Origin: Lachnospiraceae bacterium AC3007
GTDB lineage: Bacteria; Bacillota; Clostridia; Lachnospirales; Lachnospiraceae
Direction of reading: 5' to 3'
DNA: 57,989 nucleotides
Assembly (NCBI GenBank): GCA_000621405.1
Contig: KK211272.1
Span: forward strand, 1 to 57,989
Below are positions 53,559-57,989 of the stretch, piece by piece; the first letter of the stretch is position 1, and each line of letters opens with the position of its first letter. Both the position numbers and the translations under genes were made by a program. The notes below the pieces were generated by a model. That model was given only the letters and a program-made list of their open reading frames with translations. It made no database searches and had not been told where the DNA came from.

Positions 53559-56500
53559 TTATTCAGCAGATTCGGAAGCAGAATCACTTCCGGAATCGGA
53601 TCCTCCGTCTGATCCGGAGTCAGATCCCGAATCAGATCCTGAATCCCCACCGGAATCTCCGTCAGATCCGGAATCTCCATCGGAGCCGCCCGAATCACCT
53701 CCACCGGATCCGGAAGGATCGGGTGAGGAATTCTCTATGACTTCTCCTCCGCTGCTCTTGTCATCGGGAAGCGACGGCGTCACATGCTCGGTCGAAGGAT
53801 CCACAGGATAATCATTGTCTCCTATGGAGCTTACAGATCCGAATATCGAATAATCATCCGCAGGTCCGGCCAGTATATCGGGAGCCACGGTATCCATAAG
53901 CGCCGCTGTCTCGGCAGGAAGATTGGATATGGCTTCCATGGTAGCCGGATCTATAGAGGCCGGAGCAGAAGGCACAGCCGACGGATCTGCTGCTGTAACT
54001 CCGGTCAGACCCGTGATATTTGAAGCAAGAGCGCTCACAGTATCACCGGGTGCTGCTGATACAGGCAGACCGGTGGATCCCTTGCTATCTTCCTTCCTGT
54101 TGCTGCCCGATTCACTTGATTTGATCGTAGTATTTTTTGAAGCAGACACTTCCTTAGCATGTTCAGGATCCGTCACATCATTTCCAAAATCATCAAGATT
54201 ACGTGCATCGGGAGCCGTGGCGCCCTCTGCTGTAGGGAAATTAATGCTGTTCAATTCATATCTGGACTCATATATATCTACGATCCGGTATTCAAAATCA
54301 AGATTCCTGACCTCGGCGAAGCTCATCACGAGATCACCCTTCGATCCGTCCGCATTGGTCTTCCTGTCTGTATCCGCAACAGTATAGTCTCCTATCGTGT
54401 ATAACAGTTCGGAATTTAGACTTCCATTTGGCGAAAATGATTTATCAAAGTTAGCCAGCAGTTCATAAGTATCTCCGTTTGAGACACTATAGACTGCGTC
54501 CTGAAGACTGTCTCCGGAAAGATTCCTGAAGCATTTTACAGTCGCGGTATCTTTGACGATCACATGACCCTGAGCATCAGTCTCCGTATCGAATTCGATC
54601 TCGAAGACTCCGACTATGAGCAATCCATTGCTTATGGCCTGCGATAAGGTTGTGGTACCGGAAGCACTGTTCTTCACCCAGTAAGCAACAGGTACTATGC
54701 CTTTCCTTGCGACGCTAGAACCGAAACAGTCATAGTAACTTACAACTTTTCCGCCGAGAGTCATTGCTTTATTATCAAATCTGTCTAATGTAAATAAAGC
54801 AGTATTCGTCTGAGAGGGATCAGGTTCATTCCTGGTATTATAATCATAACCATTATTACCAAGGCTGATATGAGTATCTGCGCCGTTGTCATCTTTGATC
54901 GTAAGGCTGACCTCGACTCTGTCGACGATATAAGGATTCACTTCAGTTATCGATATATTCTTAGTGTCGGCAGTAATCTCCGAGACCTCAATTTTATTCT
55001 TTTTTATTGCATAATTGATCTGATCTTCTATGATCCTGGATGCTGCCTGAGTGGCATTATCTCCTCCTCCCAACGCAGCAACTATGGATGAATCCGAATC
55101 ATTGATATGAAGATCTGCTTTTACAAGGTCAGATATTTCTTCGGTTGTATCATAGCGCTCATCAGACCTGTCCCAGTAATTTCTCATCAGTTCACCTGTC
55201 AGAAGCCAGAGGCCGTAAGATGCTACGGCTTTACTGTAACTGTCCATGGTAAGTCTGGCATTTCCTGATCTGAAGGTTGCAGAATCGTTATATACCTTAA
55301 GCAGATTGTCTATCTGAGAGAAATCAGATACTACGGTTCCGGATCCGGAATATATCCTCCATCCGGAAGGGAAAAAGATACTGAGACCACAGGGATATGA
55401 TTCAAAACCAAATTCATCATATGGTATAGTCGATTGAACATAGACCGATCTGCTGATGGCATCTCTGATCTCTTCGCAGTAATCTGTCATATATGTATTA
55501 ATGTTCTGATATTTAAGACGACTGCTCAGGTAATAGAGGTCTACAAGACCATTATCTTTCATACCCAGGACAGATTCCGGAGCACTGGATAAGGCTCTGT
55601 TCATAAAGATCTGATACATTTTTGCCTTATTTGTTGTTACATCAGGATTATTTGTAATACTGTAGAACTCCTGCGACAGACCGGAAACAGGTCCGCAAAG
55701 GGAATTAACAAGGCTGTACAGATCTATAAGAGAATAACAGTCTCCCCTGGTTCCGTTATATTTGTCGAATACGGAATTGCAGATCACAGTTCCGAGGCCG
55801 CCGGTGATATAACCATCTTGTCTGGTAGCGGTATATATATCGGGATCTTTGATAAGAGTATCGATCATTGTCTTATAATCCACGCCGTCAGTTGGCATCC
55901 TGGTCTCGGAAGCCAAAAGATAGCTTGCATAAGGAGCAAGAGCCAGGGCAACTTCGAAATTAGACATGTAGCATGCATCAAAAAGAATGAAATCGAAAGT
56001 AATATCTATATCTTTTAGTTCCTTTAATGCGGTTGTCATTTCTTTAAGGTCCAGTGTATCAACGGTCTGTCTTGCAGTGTCCTGACCAAAGCCCTTCTCG
56101 GGACCATATCCGTGACTCCACATGATAAGATCAAACTCAGTATTATCAACATAATCGCCATAACTGGCTCCGTTACCGTGAAGCTCTCTGTCTTTGCTCG
56201 CAACGGTATTGATGAAGCCCTTAAATGTATTCTTCTCGGTCATAGAATCAAAATTATCCGTCAGGAAATGAAGACTGCCGTCCCTGACTTCAAACAGACG
56301 ATTCCCGTTTGTGAGTACATCAATGCCGTCAATGGTGAACCTGCTGCTGCTTCCGCCTGCCATGATATATACCCTGGTATTATCGGAAAGGCCGGTCTTA
56401 CCGTTCACGGTATCTGCAGTAGCATTCATTATCTCTGTGATATCGCCCTTGGCAGCATCTGCAAGATCAGCAATATCCATATAGACCATCAAGACTCTTG

Positions 56501-57518
56501 AGCGCTGTGTCTCAGGCTCGGGAGTGGGAGTCGGCGTGGGAGTCGGTGTAGGTGTAGGCGTAGGCGTGGGAGTCGGTGAAGGCGTCGGCGCAGGAGTCGG
56601 TGTCGGTGCAGGCGTCGGTTCCTGTCTTCTCCTGTGATCTCCGCTGTCATTATCATCATGCTTACCGTCATTATGAGAGTCGGCATCATTGACAAGCTGA
56701 TTCCATGCATTCCATGAGGTCACATTCCTGACTGACTGGATCTTCTGACTCTGTATATTCCTGTAAGCCGAGACATAATCGACATAAGACTGAAGATTGG
56801 CATTACTGGGACCGGATCCCAGATATACAAGATATTCTACATATGACAGAAGATCTCCGGAGTAGATGGATCTGATAGAATTCTGGTTGTTTTTGATACC
56901 GACCACATAGATAGTCGTATGGTAAGCCCATCCGTCCTTAAGCTCGATATCTGATTCAGGACCGCTCATATGAGGGAGCATGAAGCGTGAAGCAAAATCA
57001 GACTGCCTCTCCCAGGTCCTGATCTCTGTCTCTCCGCCGTTATCAAGGATATCCGTGTCGGACACGGGAACCAGGGTCACATCTATCGAATTGATACCTT
57101 CTTTTATTACAAAAGCATCAGACTCTTCGCCGTATATACAGTTAAATCCGGCAAAAGTATTGGACCGGAGCACACTTCCTTCATACATGACATTGCTTAG
57201 CCAGTTTTCAGGCGCTCCGGTAAGTTCGCCGGATTTGATATAGGTACCGAGTATGTTATTGTTACGGGTATAATCTACAGCGAGAAGATCTCTCTCGTTC
57301 AGAAGTGAAAGGAGTCCGGGGTCCTGCTCCCAGGTCGGTTCGACAATGGAGCCGACGTTCAACATACCCTTTAATGTCTCTTCTCCTCTGATATCTACGG
57401 TCTGAACCGCAGCATATATCGCCTGGATACAAAAAGTGGAAGTACTGGAAAATGCCAAAAGGAATGACATGATATATACCAGTATCCTGCCGGGTTTGCT
57501 GAGCCTCCGTGCCCTCAT
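53559..57518 (-). CDS. large exported clostripain-family protein
   Basis: This 1319-residue protein has a signal peptide (about 1-37, ending IYAA). The N-terminal region (40-290) is of unknown fold. A Pro-Thr repeat linker (301-336) leads to the C11 peptidase domain. Catalytic His469 is in DLIMWSHGYGPE, and Cys516 is in LFDACYMSNFEVALALAPYA. A long beta-rich region and a Gly/Ser/Asp low-complexity tail (about 1240-1319) follow; the tail may span the wall. No sortase motif is visible at the end. GGGAGG precedes ATG 57518. Relatives cut after Arg or Lys; specificity is not readable. Confidence 0.87.
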   Translation of the reverse strand: MRARRLSKPGRILVYIMSFLLAFSSTSTFCIQAIYAAVQTVDIRGEETLKGMLNVGSIVEPTWEQDPGLLSLLNERDLLAVDYTRNNNILGTYIKSGELTGAPENWLSNVMYEGSVLRSNTFAGFNCIYGEESDAFVIKEGINSIDVTLVPVSDTDILDNGGETEIRTWERQSDFASRFMLPHMSGPESDIELKDGWAYHTTIYVVGIKNNQNSIRSIYSGDLLSYVEYLVYLGSGPSNANLQSYVDYVSAYRNIQSQKIQSVRNVTSWNAWNQLVNDADSHNDGKHDDNDSGDHRRRQEPTPAPTPTPAPTPSPTPTPTPTPTPTPTPTPTPEPETQRSRVLMVYMDIADLADAAKGDITEIMNATADTVNGKTGLSDNTRVYIMAGGSSSRFTIDGIDVLTNGNRLFEVRDGSLHFLTDNFDSMTEKNTFKGFINTVASKDRELHGNGASYGDYVDNTEFDLIMWSHGYGPEKGFGQDTARQTVDTLDLKEMTTALKELKDIDITFDFILFDACYMSNFEVALALAPYASYLLASETRMPTDGVDYKTMIDTLIKDPDIYTATRQDGYITGGLGTVICNSVFDKYNGTRGDCYSLIDLYSLVNSLCGPVSGLSQEFYSITNNPDVTTNKAKMYQIFMNRALSSAPESVLGMKDNGLVDLYYLSSRLKYQNINTYMTDYCEEIRDAISRSVYVQSTIPYDEFGFESYPCGLSIFFPSGWRIYSGSGTVVSDFSQIDNLLKVYNDSATFRSGNARLTMDSYSKAVASYGLWLLTGELMRNYWDRSDERYDTTEEISDLVKADLHINDSDSSIVAALGGGDNATQAASRIIEDQINYAIKKNKIEVSEITADTKNISITEVNPYIVDRVEVSLTIKDDNGADTHISLGNNGYDYNTRNEPDPSQTNTALFTLDRFDNKAMTLGGKVVSYYDCFGSSVARKGIVPVAYWVKNSASGTTTLSQAISNGLLIVGVFEIEFDTETDAQGHVIVKDTATVKCFRNLSGDSLQDAVYSVSNGDTYELLANFDKSFSPNGSLNSELLYTIGDYTVADTDRKTNADGSKGDLVMSFAEVRNLDFEYRIVDIYESRYELNSINFPTAEGATAPDARNLDDFGNDVTDPEHAKEVSASKNTTIKSSESGSNRKEDSKGSTGLPVSAAPGDTVSALASNITGLTGVTAADPSAVPSAPASIDPATMEAISNLPAETAALMDTVAPDILAGPADDYSIFGSVSSIGDNDYPVDPSTEHVTPSLPDDKSSGGEVIENSSPDPSGSGGGDSGGSDGDSGSDGDSGGDSGSDSGSDSGSDGGSDSGSDSASESAE

Positions 57519-57634
57519 GAATGACCTCCCTGCTATCGCTTAATGCTGTCGCATCACTCTCAGAGTTAAATGATCAACAAATGGTTTACGATTAATAATC
57601 CAAAAATTATATATCTAGTGGCAATATAAACTTA

Positions 57635-57663
57635 AATATACAATAATTTGTATTTAAATGCAA
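57635..57663 (-). promoter_or_regulatory. candidate promoter for large clostripain gene
   Basis: On the minus strand TTGCAT (57663-57658) and TATATT (57640-57635) are 17 bases apart. The 5' leader would be about 110 bases. The surrounding 57519-57738 is AT-rich and holds nothing else I can support. Confidence 0.4.
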
Positions 57664-57738
57664 CTATGTAAACTATTTTATGTATACTTTCTGGTTTCCC
57701 GGGATAAGGTTCCAGGATGATCTTTTTGCAACGCAAAG

Positions 57739-57760
57739 GAGCCGCGCATAAGCGCGACTC
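57739..57760 (-). terminator. hairpin after the partial right-end gene
   Basis: GAG-C-CGCGC and GCGCG-A-CTC pair around ATAA with one mismatch. It lies about 45 bases past the stop of the truncated gene. The T-run is poor, so it is a modest terminator. Confidence 0.5.
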
Positions 57761-57804
57761 CCGGATGTCATGATAATACAAATATATATCGGTATCTTAT
57801 CTTG

Positions 57805-57989
57805 TCATCTAAACAGTGCCAGGTACTCGTCTACAGCCTTCTGAACGACAGCCCTCTGAGCAGCCCTCTCTGCAGCTATTGCAAGCTGTGACTGCTGGAA
57901 TGCAGCGATGCGAGCAAAGTTCTCAGCCTCTGCCTTCCTGCCAGCAGCTAACTGAGCCTGTCCCTTTGCAATCTCGCCTGCCTGGAATG
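57805..57989 (-). CDS. partial gene, Ala-rich coiled-coil C-terminus
   Basis: Only the last 60 codons are inside the window; the gene runs off the right edge. The protein end is Ala, Gln and Glu-rich with a helical, coiled-coil-like pattern (AKGQAQLAAGRKAEAENFAR, AAERAAQRAVVQKAVDEYL). I do not recognise the family. The frame is open to the edge and ends with TGA, and a hairpin follows, which supports a real gene. Confidence 0.6.
   Translation of the reverse strand, partial: FQAGEIAKGQAQLAAGRKAEAENFARIAAFQQSQLAIAAERAAQRAVVQKAVDEYLALFR

Noticed and set aside
56518-56618. Simple-sequence repeat as a phase-variation tract
   Set aside because: It encodes an in-frame Pro-Thr linker with a six-base unit, so length change keeps the frame and would not switch the gene on or off.

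Overview
The window looks like a chromosomal segment of an anaerobic, low-to-mid GC Clostridia, most likely Lachnospiraceae (Butyrivibrio-like). This rests on the rplU-prp-rpmA-obgE-yhbY-nadD-yqeK-rsfS cluster, an L27 with a Prp-type N-terminal extension, a T-box-like terminator before pheS, clostripain-family exported proteases and NHLM-type peptide export genes. No species can be named from the sequence alone, and no rRNA or tRNA gene was seen.

Layout. 1-2661 is an IS21-family element (istA/istB) that has cut an HD-GYP gene, leaving its 3' part (2662-3363). 3435-11412 holds a DUF2344 protein, an EF-G-like GTPase, a GT-C-type membrane protein and a polar amino-acid ABC transporter. The transporter's ATPase carries an unusual C-terminal domain. 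11565-16358 is an operon of three lipoproteins: a clostripain-family protease and two tandem paralogues. 16503-23042 is an AAA ATPase, Ppx/GppA, Ppk1 and GalT run. It is followed by a secreted GHL10-like protein, three 76-bp tandem repeats, a T-box-like terminator, pheS-pheT-queA, tyrA and aroA. From 31767 to 36730 the minus strand carries lexA (with a double LexA box), the ribosome-assembly genes and the L21/L27 operon.

The most interesting region is 37461-46394. It is a complete, apparently undescribed RiPP (ribosomally made, modified peptide) system. A 67-residue precursor has a Nif11/NHLP-like double-glycine leader and a 14-residue core with two Cys and one Trp. Divergent from it lie a radical SAM/SPASM maturase, a 341-residue protein of unknown family, an HlyD-type adaptor, a C39 peptidase/ABC exporter and a second NHLM-type ABC protein. 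A micro-ORF just upstream of the unknown gene starts with a sequence resembling the precursor leader. Next to the precursor gene is a partner-switching signalling module (sensor PP2C phosphatase, STAS antagonist, RsbW-like kinase) with no sigma factor nearby.

The right end (49719-57989) holds an esterase, pta, a secreted GH25 lysozyme, a 1319-residue exported clostripain-family protein and the 3' end of an Ala-rich coiled-coil gene.

All assignments come from reading motifs by eye. No database search was run. Start codons were chosen from ribosome-binding sites and overlap with neighbouring genes.
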